Shown: piece by piece, positions 50,497 to 58,698 of the stretch
Layout of the letters: each line of letters starts with the position of its first letter
How positions within the stretch are numbered: the stretch's first letter is position 1
Assembly: GCA_964370195.1 (NCBI GenBank)
Contig: CAYJIH010000007.1
Span: forward strand, 1 to 62,994
Direction of reading: 5' to 3'
DNA: 62,994 nucleotides
Source: JAAYCI01 sp964370195
GTDB lineage: Bacteria > Bacillota > Clostridia > Oscillospirales > Ruminococcaceae
Program-made: the position numbers and the translations under genes
The notes under the pieces: generated by a model
What the model was told of the DNA's origin: nothing
Databases searched by the model: none
Seen by the model: the letters and a program-made list of their open reading frames with translations, nothing else

Positions 50497-53169
50497 TTAT
50501 TTCTGTAGCGCCTCGCGCACAATGTCTGCTACTGCATTTAACGCCTCATCTACTTTCGTTTCATCCTTAATTCCTGCCATGGCAAAATCTGGCTTTCCAC
50601 CGCCACTGCCTCCTGCAATCGCTGCGATTTCCTTTATTAAAACCCCTGATTTAAGCCCACGCGCCAACGCATCGGCACCACATACCACAACCATATTCAA
50701 TTTATCTTCTACTTTACCGCAAAACACACCTACGGAATTGGGACGATTTTCTTTCAGTCTATCACCCATTTTTCGCAAAATATCCGGCGAAGCACCGCCA
50801 AGGTATGCTGTCATGATTTTTATACCATCCACATCAATGGCATTATCAAATATGCCGCGTGCTTGGCTTTCTGCCGCACGCTCTTTTTCTTTGTCTAAAG
50901 CGCGTTGCAAATCCTTCATTTCTTCCACAAGGCCAATTGCCCGCTTTGGCACTTCTTCCATGCGGCCTGCCTTTAAAACTTTCGCCGTTTTCGTAAGCAA
51001 CTTTTCACAATGGTCAAGATATTCTAACACACCCGTTCCTGTGGTGCTTTCGATACGACGCACACCAGCCGCCACCGAACCCTCTGACAAAATTTTAAAA
51101 CACCCCAGTTGCGCGGTGTTTGTAACGTGTGTTCCACCACAAAACTCCGTGGACCAACCACTTGCATCCACCACACGCACGGTATCACCATATTTTTCAC
51201 CAAACAGTGCCAATGCGCCCAACTTTTTTGCCTCTTCTAAAGGCATATTCATACTGGTTACTTTATGTGCTTCAAAAATAATACGATTTACAAGCTGCTC
51301 TGTTTGATGAATTTCTGATTTCGACATGGCTTGTGTATGACTAAAATCGAAACGCATTCTTGCTTCATCCACATAACTACCCGCCTGATGCACATGCGCC
51401 CCCAGCACTTCCCGTAATGCTTGTTGCAAAAGGTGGGCCGCTGTATGGTTGCGCATGATGGCATTTCTACGCTCTGGCGCCACTTCTGCCTCCACGATGT
51501 CCCCTGTGCTCAATACACCCTTTTCCAAAGTACAGCTATGCACAAAATAACCGCCTTCTATTTTTTGCACATCATTCACTCGTAAACAAACGTTTTTACC
51601 TTTTAGATAACCTGTATCCGCCACTTGGCCACCACTTTCGGCATAAAACGGCGTTTTATTTAGCACAATCAGCACGTTGTCTTTTTCGCCTTCATCCGTG
51701 GCCACCGCCTGCACAAGCTCATTACCATCTGATAAAGCCAACACCTCTGCTTCTTGCGCAAGACAGTCATAGCCTACAAATTCCGTTTGTGGCACAGAAA
51801 GTTCTGCAAACAAGCCTGCTGCCCAGCCGGAAATGGCATGCGACATTCTATCTTTTCGGGCTTTTTCCCTCTGTTTTCCTAGCTCTTGGTTAAAAGCATC
51901 CACATCTACATGCACGCCAGCTTCCTCAGCAATTTCACGTGTCAAATCCAGCGGGAAACCAAATGTATCATGCAAACGAAAAGCATCCTCGCCCGAAAGC
52001 ACACGCTTCGGTTGCAAGTCACTCATTTTATCCACCATATCGAGTAATTCTGTTAAACGCTCAAGCCCTTGGTCCATTGTGCGCACAAACCGTGCCTCTT
52101 CTGCCTCAATGTTCTTTTTAATATAAATTTCATTTTCACGCAGCTCAGGGTATGCACACTCATTTTGAGCAATCACCGTCTCACATAGTTCTACCAAGAA
52201 TGGTTTATGGATACCTAGCATTCTGCCATGACGCGCTGCCCTACGCAAAAGGCGGCGCAACACATAACCACGCCCCTCATTTGAAGGCAACACACCATCC
52301 CCCACCAAAAACACCGTGGAGCGAATATGATCGGTTATAACGCGAATGGAAATATCTGTTTTTCGATCTTCCCCATATTTTTTTTGCGAGAGGCTCTCCA
52401 CATGTTCTAAAATTTTCCGGATGGTGTCTACCTCAAACAAATTGTCTACACCTTGAACCACACAAGCCAAGCGCTCTAAGCCCATGCCTGTGTCAATGTT
52501 TGGGTTTTCTAATTTCCCATACTGCCCATTTCCATCTGAATCAAACTCTGTAAACACAAGGTTCCATACTTCCATAAAGCGGTCACACTCACAACCGGGC
52601 GCACAAGTGGCCGAACCACAACCATGCGCCTGCCCGCGGTCGAAATAGATCTCACTACAGGGGCCACAGGGGCCACTACCATGCTCCCAGAAGTTATCTG
52701 CCTTGCCAAGACGTGTCATATGTTCTTTTGGTACATTCATCTCATTTGTCCAAATATCATATGCATCATCATCTTCTTCATACACAGAGATGAACAGTTT
52801 GTCTTTTGGAAGTGCCATCCATGCTTCATCGGTAAAAAATTCCCATGCCCAGCAAATAGCTTCTTTTTTAAAGTAATTTTGAAAACTAAAATTGCCCAGC
52901 ATTTCAAAATAGGTTCCATGCCGGCTTGTAATCCCTACACTCTCAATATCAGGCGTTCTAATGCATTTTTGGCAAGTTGTAACACGATGACTGGGTGGCT
53001 CTTCTGTGCCCAAAAACCAGCTTTTCATTGGCGCCATGCCGCTATTGATCAGCAGAAGGCTTTTATCCCCAGCCGGAACCAGCGGAAAACTTTTTAGTCG
53101 CATATGCTGCTTTGATTCGAAAAATGAAAGAAAACTCTCTCTTAACTCATTTAGGCCCGTCCATTGCAT
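50497..53169 (-). CDS. alaS: Alanyl-tRNA synthetase
   Basis: 890 residues, full length. Class II catalytic core with SRHGTYFEMLGNFSFQNYFKKEA and GSGPCGPCSEIYFDRG (motifs 1-2) and GMGLERLACVVQG (motif 3), an editing domain with HTAAHLLQQAL and FCGGTHVTNT (zinc ligands for removing Ser/Gly), and a C-terminal C-Ala region with GGSGGGKPDFAMAG (dimerisation and tRNA contact). AAGGAG lies 11 bases before the ATG. Own promoter; no T-box leader seen. Confidence 0.99.
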   Translation of the reverse strand: MQWTGLNELRESFLSFFESKQHMRLKSFPLVPAGDKSLLLINSGMAPMKSWFLGTEEPPSHRVTTCQKCIRTPDIESVGITSRHGTYFEMLGNFSFQNYFKKEAICWAWEFFTDEAWMALPKDKLFISVYEEDDDAYDIWTNEMNVPKEHMTRLGKADNFWEHGSGPCGPCSEIYFDRGQAHGCGSATCAPGCECDRFMEVWNLVFTEFDSDGNGQYGKLENPNIDTGMGLERLACVVQGVDNLFEVDTIRKILEHVESLSQKKYGEDRKTDISIRVITDHIRSTVFLVGDGVLPSNEGRGYVLRRLLRRAARHGRMLGIHKPFLVELCETVIAQNECAYPELRENEIYIKKNIEAEEARFVRTMDQGLERLTELLDMVDKMSDLQPKRVLSGEDAFRLHDTFGFPLDLTREIAEEAGVHVDVDAFNQELGKQREKARKDRMSHAISGWAAGLFAELSVPQTEFVGYDCLAQEAEVLALSDGNELVQAVATDEGEKDNVLIVLNKTPFYAESGGQVADTGYLKGKNVCLRVNDVQKIEGGYFVHSCTLEKGVLSTGDIVEAEVAPERRNAIMRNHTAAHLLQQALREVLGAHVHQAGSYVDEARMRFDFSHTQAMSKSEIHQTEQLVNRIIFEAHKVTSMNMPLEEAKKLGALALFGEKYGDTVRVVDASGWSTEFCGGTHVTNTAQLGCFKILSEGSVAAGVRRIESTTGTGVLEYLDHCEKLLTKTAKVLKAGRMEEVPKRAIGLVEEMKDLQRALDKEKERAAESQARGIFDNAIDVDGIKIMTAYLGGASPDILRKMGDRLKENRPNSVGVFCGKVEDKLNMVVVCGADALARGLKSGVLIKEIAAIAGGSGGGKPDFAMAGIKDETKVDEALNAVADIVREALQK

Positions 53170-53275
53170 CAGTGATATTCTCCTTTTTAAGCCAAAACCA
53201 AACGTTTTGGCATATTATTTCCTTATCGTTTATAAAAACAAATTCACCTTTTTAATTCGTTTCATTATGCTATCT

Positions 53276-53304
53276 ATTGTACTATGTTTTTGCAAATTCG
53301 TCAA
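53276..53304 (-). promoter_or_regulatory. Promoter of alaS
   Basis: On the minus strand, TTGACG (53299-53304), a 17-base spacer and TACAAT (53276-53281), about 100 bases before alaS. Confidence 0.7.
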
Positions 53305-53443
53305 AAGAAACACGCCATACAAATAAATCCAAAACATATTTTCTGGGCACATTTGTAGCAGAATCTTTAATGGATCTTCCTTTTTTGTCATGCCCCACAA
53401 CGTGTTTCAATAACGGTTGTAAACACCCAAAATACGCCAATCA

Positions 53444-53473
53444 AAAACACCACCCGGCCAGGTGGTGTTTTAT
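53444..53473. terminator. Hairpin with T run upstream of alaS
   Basis: AAAACACCACC pairs with GGTGGTGTTTT around a 6-base loop. It could end transcription in either direction and isolates the gene-poor region from alaS. Confidence 0.75.
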
Positions 53474-53725
53474 AAGCTATATTCTTTTGGATGAAGTAGA
53501 AAACAACCGGTAACCATCTGATTTAAATAGATTGCACTTTACTTGAACACCAACTTTACAGCAATCTTTCTTACTCATCTCATCCTTAAAATTATAATAA
53601 AAGCATTCCTTGTGTATTTTGAAAACAACGGTTCTTACTTATATCTTATTCCGTTATTTTTCAACTAGCATGACCATTGGCTTATGTAAACACGTTCTGC
53701 ACTTATTTAGCCTCTTACTTACCGG

Positions 53726-53982
53726 CTATTTGTTCTGTAAAAGTGCCATCATTCCTACATGTTCTTTTTCGTTTACACCAACGTGCTGTATTTTAAGGAC
53801 ATCTGCCAGTGGTACCAAATCTATTTCATCAAAAGCAGGTAAATCTTTTGAGCTGTACTTTCAATCATCATCTTTCGGGCTACACTTGCAAAGAATTGGT
53901 TCTAATCGTTCTTATGAATCTTTTTGTGTTTCTATCACCCAACGAGCGCATGATGACTGTTTTAAACCATCTTTAAATCTTT
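53726..53982 (-). pseudogene. Decayed reading frame of unknown origin
   Basis: One minus-strand frame reads about 85 codons with two internal stops (TAA and TGA). The best preserved stretch, after the second stop, reads DLPAFDEIDLVPLADVLKIQ followed by HVGVNEKEHVGMMALLQNK and a normal TAG. It looks like the end of a once functional gene, but I do not recognise it. Confidence 0.35.
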
Positions 53983-54093
53983 GAGCTTAAACTTACAAAT
54001 ACTGTAGAACTTTCGAGCTATATCCATCATGCTTTCTATGGATATTCCTCTTTCGAAAGAACATTTAATTAAATCATCATTCTAATAATCTAT

Positions 54094-54290
54094 AACTCTA
54101 TTTAGTACTTTCGAACTCTATTTAGTACTTTCGAACTCTATTTAGTACTTTCGAACTCTATCTAGTACTTTTCGAACTCTATCTAGTACTTTTGAACTCT
54201 ATCTAGTGCTTTTCGAACTCTTTCTAGTACTTTTCGAACTCTATCTAGTACTTTTCGAACTCTTTCTAGTACTTTTCGAACTCTTTTTGT
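54094..54290. repeat. Tandem array of about nine 20/21-bp units
   Basis: Units AACTCTATTTAGTACTTTCG (first three) shift to AACTCTATCTAGTACTTTTCG and variants, head to tail, nine in full and one partial. There are no spacers, so this is not CRISPR. Each unit contains CTAGTAC or TTAGTAC followed by TTTTCGAA across the junction. It borders the second scaffold gap; the true copy number may be larger. Confidence 0.92.
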
Positions 54291-54328
54291 TCTCACAGAC
54301 TCACTTTTGACTTGCGAAACGTACCCCA

Positions 54329-54428
54329 NNNNNNNNNNNNNNNNNNNNNNNNNNNNNNNNNNNNNNNNNNNNNNNNNNNNNNNNNNNNNNNNNNNNNNNN
54401 NNNNNNNNNNNNNNNNNNNNNNNNNNNN
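54329..54428. other. Scaffold gap (100 N) with identical 55-base flanks
   Basis: Bases 54274-54328 and 54429-54483 are identical over 55 positions, the size of a common assembler k-mer overlap. The gap is probably artificial or marks a collapsed repeat. Confidence 0.95.
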
Positions 54429-54688
54429 TTTCGAACTCTTTTTGTTCTCACAGACTCACTTTTGACTTGCGAAACGTACCCCAGTATTGACTTCTAAACT
54501 TTTGCCCATTTTCATGCTATGTCGAACCAATCTCTAACACGATATTCTGTGTTCTGTTGTTTTCCTGTTGGAAAGACGATGATACACCACTATAAATGGC
54601 TGTCTGTCCAAAATGGATGATTGATGTGCCAGAAAAACAGTGTTTTCGCATGTTTTAAGGCTTGTTCTTTCCATAACTGGATTGTAGT

Positions 54689-54751
54689 TTAAGCAATACA
54701 CTGGGGTGCTACGCCCCGCACATCATGAAAAGGTTCTTCTAGTTCGTACAT
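54689..54751 (-). CDS. 20-residue ORF with promoter and ribosome binding site
   Basis: The ATG at 54751 follows AAGGGG with an 8-base spacing and lies about 30 bases after a promoter (54782-54810). The peptide is MYELEEPFHDVRGVAPQCIA. It may be a real micropeptide or the start of a decayed gene; the frames that follow are broken. No family recognised. Confidence 0.35.
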   Translation of the reverse strand: MYELEEPFHDVRGVAPQCIA

Positions 54752-54781
54752 GGGACTCACCCCTTTCTTTTCTGTGACTTA

Positions 54782-54810
54782 ATCATATCATAGCAATATG
54801 GAATTGTCCA
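54782..54810 (-). promoter_or_regulatory. Promoter-like sequence in the gene-poor region
   Basis: On the minus strand, TGGACA (54805-54810), 17 bases and TATGAT (54782-54787), positioned to drive the 20-residue ORF. Confidence 0.45.
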
Positions 54811-54884
54811 TCGTGAATGTACACAAAAAAAACTGTGATACTTCATAGTTTCTACCGCTTCTACGTTTAACAAACACAGGTGCG

Positions 54885-55670
54885 TTAATCTTTTTCGTGG
54901 CGAGAAAGGAACTGGCGTGTGCGCTCCTCTTTTGGGTTCTCAATCAGCTCTTTGGCCGGCCCTTGCTCCACAATCACACCGCCATCCATAAAAATGATGT
55001 TATCGGCAACCTCTTTTGCAAAGTTCATTTCATGCGTTACAATAATCATCGTTGTATGCTGCTCTGCCAAAGAACGAATCACGCGCAACACTTCCCCCGT
55101 TAGCTCCGGATCCAGTGCTGATGTAGGCTCATCAAAACACAAGATATCCGGCTCTAATGCAAGTGCCCTTGCAATGGCCACACGCTGTTGCTGGCCACCG
55201 GAAAGCTGGTGTGGATAATGGTCGGCACGGTCCGCAAGCCCCATTTGCGAAAGCAGTTCGTTACCCTTTTTTTGAATATCCGACAAAACTTGTTTTGCAT
55301 TGGCTTTATAGCCTGGTTTTTCTTTTGCCAAAAGTTCTAGTGCCAGTGTTACATTTTTTAACGCTGTATATTGTGGGAACAAATTGAACGACTGGAAGAC
55401 AAGCCCAAAGTGCAAGCGTTTTCGGCGAATCTCTGCATCTGAATCGGTTTGTTTTGCATTTGCATCAAACAATGTGTCGCCCGCCACCACAATATTGCCA
55501 CCACTTGGTATTTCCAAGAAGTTTAAACAGCGTAACAGAGTTGTTTTTCCGCTCCCCGATGAGCCGATAATAGCCAACGCTTGGCCTTTTTCCAAACAAA
55601 AGCTCACATCTTCAATTACACGTGTGTTGCCAAAATGTTTTTCCAGACGGTTCACTTCTAATATGGCCAT
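54885..55670 (-). CDS. Polar amino acid ABC transporter ATP-binding protein
   Basis: 261 residues, start ATG at 55670 after AAGGAGA. Walker A GSSGSGKTTLLRCLN, Q-loop VFQSFNLFPQYT, signature LSGGQQQRVAIARAL, Walker B ILCFDEPTSALDPEL and H-loop VTHEMNFAKEVAD are all typical of the GlnQ/HisP subgroup (the RCLN and EMxFA segments). It energises uptake with the permease directly upstream (10 bases apart) and the binding protein at the head of the operon. The amino acid transported is not deducible. Confidence 0.95.
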   Translation of the reverse strand: MAILEVNRLEKHFGNTRVIEDVSFCLEKGQALAIIGSSGSGKTTLLRCLNFLEIPSGGNIVVAGDTLFDANAKQTDSDAEIRRKRLHFGLVFQSFNLFPQYTALKNVTLALELLAKEKPGYKANAKQVLSDIQKKGNELLSQMGLADRADHYPHQLSGGQQQRVAIARALALEPDILCFDEPTSALDPELTGEVLRVIRSLAEQHTTMIIVTHEMNFAKEVADNIIFMDGGVIVEQGPAKELIENPKEERTRQFLSRHEKD

Positions 55671-55680
55671 ACCTTCTCCT

Positions 55681-56325
55681 TTACGCTTTAAAGTAATCCA
55701 ATTTCTTCTCGGTTCGTGCGAGTAAAATTGTAAGCAAGCCATTAAACACTAGGTAGAACACGGCCGTGTAAAAAAGTGGCCAAATTTGCCCCTTTTTAAT
55801 GTAAGACTCACCCATCCAAATAATTTCATACACCGAAATAACACGCACAAGTGCAGTGTCTTTTACAAGGGTAATCATCTCGTTACCCATGGGCGGCACA
55901 ATGCGCTTTACCACTTGTAATAACGTGATTTTGAAAAAGATTTGCACCGGTGTCATCCCCAGCACTTGGCCCGCCTCTTGCTGCCCTTTGGGAATGCTTT
56001 GAATACCACCACGATATATCTCTGAAAAATAACATGCATAATTGATGACAAACGCAATTAGCGCTGCTAAAAAACGTGGCAACAAATCGGCACCAAAAAG
56101 CAAACCCGGGCCATAAAATACCACCAAAATTTGCAATAGCAATGGTGTGCTACGCACAATCCACACAATCATTTGCGTAAAAACACGCAATGGTGTAAAC
56201 CGGCTCATCGCACCAAAACTCATAAGCAGGCCCAGTGGCAAGGCAAACAACAATGTCAAAAAAAACAACTGTACCGTGGTAACAAAGCCTTCCAGCAGGG
56301 TAAGGCTTACCTCGTATAGCTCCAT
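55681..56325 (-). CDS. Polar amino acid ABC transporter permease
   Basis: 214 residues with about five membrane helices and the EAA loop QQEAGQVLGMTPVQIFFKITLLQ. The segment FRGGIQS-like reads YRGGIQSIPKGQ, a hallmark of HisM/GlnP-type permeases. Start at the ATG at 56325 after AGGG; an earlier ATG (56340) is possible. It is probably a homodimer because only one permease gene is present. Confidence 0.94.
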   Translation of the reverse strand: MELYEVSLTLLEGFVTTVQLFFLTLLFALPLGLLMSFGAMSRFTPLRVFTQMIVWIVRSTPLLLQILVVFYGPGLLFGADLLPRFLAALIAFVINYACYFSEIYRGGIQSIPKGQQEAGQVLGMTPVQIFFKITLLQVVKRIVPPMGNEMITLVKDTALVRVISVYEIIWMGESYIKKGQIWPLFYTAVFYLVFNGLLTILLARTEKKLDYFKA

Positions 56326-56350
56326 ATCGCTTTCCCTCATTATTAAATCA

Positions 56351-56376
56351 GCAGAAGGGCACAACGGCCCTTCTGC
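56351..56376 (-). terminator. Intercistronic hairpin in the amino acid transporter operon
   Basis: GCAGAAGGGC and GCCCTTCTGC form a perfect 10-bp stem around a 6-base loop. The following sequence has only TGATTT, so it is more likely a partial terminator or mRNA-stabilising structure that raises the binding-protein level relative to the permease. Confidence 0.55.
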
Positions 56377-56531
56377 CTGTATTGATCATCCAACTTCATC
56401 ATCTGTACGAAACACCAACTGTCATGCCACCACTCGTGCGCATTCACCAAATCAATTTCATGCAGAGTGTCTATGTTTTATACTGCATCTCTATGCAAAA
56501 CTGCAAAACATAAAGTCCTCCTGCTCCCTCA

Positions 56532-56639
56532 TTACAAACAGTATGTTTTGCCTTCTCGCCAGCGAAGCCTTGCCAATTCAATCAGTGTATCATCATCCAT
56601 TCCCTCAAGATTCTCCACCATGACATCTAAAACAGCCAT
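56532..56639 (-). CDS. Possible 35-residue ORF between binding protein and permease
   Basis: The frame starting at the ATG at 56639 encodes MAVLDVMVENLEGMDDDTLI followed by ELARLRWREGKTYCL. The composition looks protein-like and could be a helix-turn peptide, but no convincing ribosome binding site precedes it. It may be a remnant of a larger gene. The rest of the 355-base interval holds the hairpin at 56351. Confidence 0.3.
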   Translation of the reverse strand: MAVLDVMVENLEGMDDDTLIELARLRWREGKTYCL

Positions 56640-56680
56640 AGCGTGTTCTGCCGGATTATTCTGAGGGGCAGCCGCTTAAA

Positions 56681-57550
56681 TTAGTATGCAACGATTGACT
56701 CTTGCACACCATACACTTCGGCAACTTCCATTACAGTGCCTGCTGTGTAGGCATCCTGCCAGAAAGTGTTAAACTCTTCCGTGAGGTCAGAACCCACGCG
56801 AAATGCCGTGCCATACTCTTCGCTGTTCAGCTGCACAGTGTACGTAAGATCCGGATAGCTTGTGCCCTCACCAATCATCGCACCAGCCATCAACAAGTCG
56901 ATTACACAAGCTTCCGAAGCGCCGGAAGCCACTTCAAGCAGCGCTTTCGCTTGCGTATCAACCGCTAAATACTCTAGGCCCAATTCATCCAATTGCTCTG
57001 CGCCAGCCGAGCCATTCTCAGCGGCAAAACTTAAATCTGCAAGGCTTTCTTCGTCTTGGTAGTCTGCAGCCATATCTTGCGGCACCACAACCACTTGGCC
57101 GTTATTGCAGTATGGGATGGATGTTGAAGAACCACTCATTACCTCTTCTGTCAATGTCATGCCATTCCAAACCATATCAATGCCTTTTGCTTCAAGCTCC
57201 AGTAATTTATTATCCCAGTTGATTTCTAAAAACTCCACTTCCACACCTAGGTGCTCTGCAAAAAGGCGTGCCATGTCAGCATCAAAGCCAACCCACTCAT
57301 CACTTCCCTCTTCACGGTAGTCCATTGGAGCAAAATCAGTAATACCCACTACCAATGTACCTTTGTCTTGTACGTACGCCATGTCGCTTTCGCCATCTGT
57401 AGCAGCAGTACTTTCGGCAGCCATACTTTCTGATGCAGTGCTCTCCGGTGCAGTGCTTTCCGCAGCAACACTCTCATCTGCCGGTGCCGAACAAGCTGCC
57501 AACGAAACAGCCAACGATAGTGCAAGCAAAGCGCTAAACAATTTTTTCAT
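56681..57550 (-). CDS. Amino acid ABC transporter substrate-binding lipoprotein
   Basis: 289 residues. A signal peptide with lipobox LAAC (Cys 20) anchors it to the membrane; next is a low-complexity linker of repeated (A/S)ES(T/M)A units (about 28-53). The mature domain (about 60-289) is a family 3 solute-binding protein with GTLVVGITDFAPMDYRE, GFDADMARLFAEHLGVEVEF and NWDNKLLELEAKGIDMVWNGMTLTEE, typical for polar amino acid binding. GGAG precedes the ATG. It is the first gene of the operon. Confidence 0.95.
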   Translation of the reverse strand: MKKLFSALLALSLAVSLAACSAPADESVAAESTAPESTASESMAAESTAATDGESDMAYVQDKGTLVVGITDFAPMDYREEGSDEWVGFDADMARLFAEHLGVEVEFLEINWDNKLLELEAKGIDMVWNGMTLTEEVMSGSSTSIPYCNNGQVVVVPQDMAADYQDEESLADLSFAAENGSAGAEQLDELGLEYLAVDTQAKALLEVASGASEACVIDLLMAGAMIGEGTSYPDLTYTVQLNSEEYGTAFRVGSDLTEEFNTFWQDAYTAGTVMEVAEVYGVQESIVAY

Positions 57551-57618
57551 GTGTCAATCTCCTCTTTACGAATCTAATTCATTATAATAGTGTAATAAGA
57601 CAATTACTTTAGAATTTT

Positions 57619-57647
57619 ATCATAATAAAGTCCTGTTGTAAAGACAA
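57619..57647 (-). promoter_or_regulatory. Promoter of the amino acid transporter operon
   Basis: On the minus strand, TTGTCT (57642-57647), 17 bases and TATGAT (57619-57624), about 70 bases before the binding protein. An overlapping TTTACA-17-TAAAAT is an alternative. Confidence 0.5.
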
Positions 57648-57824
57648 TATGCATACAAGCCATCTATCCAAAGGAACACAATGCCCCCCTTGGCACCCAA
57701 TCCTTTCTCGGTCGCTTAATATACATCCCCTTCCATTTTAAGCAATCGAAACACACGCACCACACCACGCCCTGTAAATTCCCTGTAAAAAATAGATAAA
57801 ATATATTCTCTATTCACAAAAAAC

Positions 57825-57853
57825 TTGTTCGAATTCATTTAATTTGTTATACT
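57825..57853 (+). promoter_or_regulatory. Promoter of the phospholipase C-like/MFS gene pair
   Basis: TTGTTC (57825-57830), 17 bases and TATACT (57848-57853), about 80 bases before the start codon. The rest of the 383-base interval to the divergent operon shows nothing else. Confidence 0.5.
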
Positions 57854-57933
57854 TGGACTGTATGAAACGATGCGTAAGTTTTCTATTTGCTTGCTTTAAA
57901 GCCGATTGTTTCAATAAAAAGGAGGCCGCCACC

Positions 57934-58698
57934 ATGCCCGCATTGATTGCACATGACCGGTTCGGAAAGGCCGTATATCGAAAATTAGCCCCCAAAACAC
58001 GCCTTGCCGCAAAGGTAGACACCCGCTTATTTCAGCTCGGCTTTCAAGGGCCGGATGTTTTATTTTACCATCAGCCACTTCAAAAAAACGAAGTATCTAC
58101 ACTTGGAATGCAATTGCACCTAGAGAGTGGAAAAACTTTGTTTTCCCGCATATGCGAGCAATTGCAACAAACAGAGAACAGCGCTTTGCTTTCTTATGCG
58201 CTGGGTGTATGTTGCCACTACGCGCTAGACAGAACATGTCATCCTTATGTCAACACTTGGGCCAACGAAGATGGACGTGCCCATCAATGGCTGGAATCCA
58301 ATTTTGATTATCACATCCTCACACAGCACCATCTTCTACGGCGGAGATATTTATGCTTACCGGAAGAAGTAAACGTGCAGGTACTTTCTTCTTTTTATGG
58401 CATCAGCCCAAAACAAGCAGCAGACAGCGTGCGCTCTTTCCGAAAATTTGCCCGCCTACTAGACATGCGCTATCCCGTAAAAATTGCAGAACAACTCATG
58501 GGGAAAAGGGGGAAATACTCCACGCTTACCCTGCCGCAAGAAAACCATCTCCCCTGCGAAACCACACAGCTTTATACTTTATTTGAGCAAGCCATCCCCT
58601 TAGGAGTAAAACTTGTAGAAGAATTACATCAGGTTGTGCAAGAAAACGGTGTTGATTTGCTTGATTTCGAAGAAAATTTTGAAGGAGTCAAGGAATGA
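57934..58698 (+). CDS. Zinc-dependent phospholipase C-like protein
   Basis: 254 residues, start ATG at 57934 after AAAAGGAGG. It begins MPALIAHDRFGKAV and contains FQLGFQGPDVLFYHQPL and the metal-type motif HYALDRTCHPYVN (about 95-107), the arrangement of the zinc-dependent phospholipase C family of uncharacterised cytoplasmic proteins in Clostridia. No signal peptide, so an extracellular lipase is unlikely. The end overlaps the MFS transporter by four bases (ATGA), a coupling that may be functional. True activity is unknown. Confidence 0.82.
   Translation: MPALIAHDRFGKAVYRKLAPKTRLAAKVDTRLFQLGFQGPDVLFYHQPLQKNEVSTLGMQLHLESGKTLFSRICEQLQQTENSALLSYALGVCCHYALDRTCHPYVNTWANEDGRAHQWLESNFDYHILTQHHLLRRRYLCLPEEVNVQVLSSFYGISPKQAADSVRSFRKFARLLDMRYPVKIAEQLMGKRGKYSTLTLPQENHLPCETTQLYTLFEQAIPLGVKLVEELHQVVQENGVDLLDFEENFEGVKE

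Noticed and set aside
53170..53500. T-box leader before alaS
   Set aside because: The T-box sequence (GGGTGGNACCGCG) is not present on the minus strand and the leader is only about 100 bases after the promoter.
53610..53984. Plus-strand 124-codon open frame in the gene-poor region
   Set aside because: The peptide is Cys/Ser/Phe-rich without recognisable motifs, has no ribosome binding site and overlaps the better minus-strand remnant.
54094..54290. CRISPR array
   Set aside because: Units are head to tail with no spacers and there are no cas genes.
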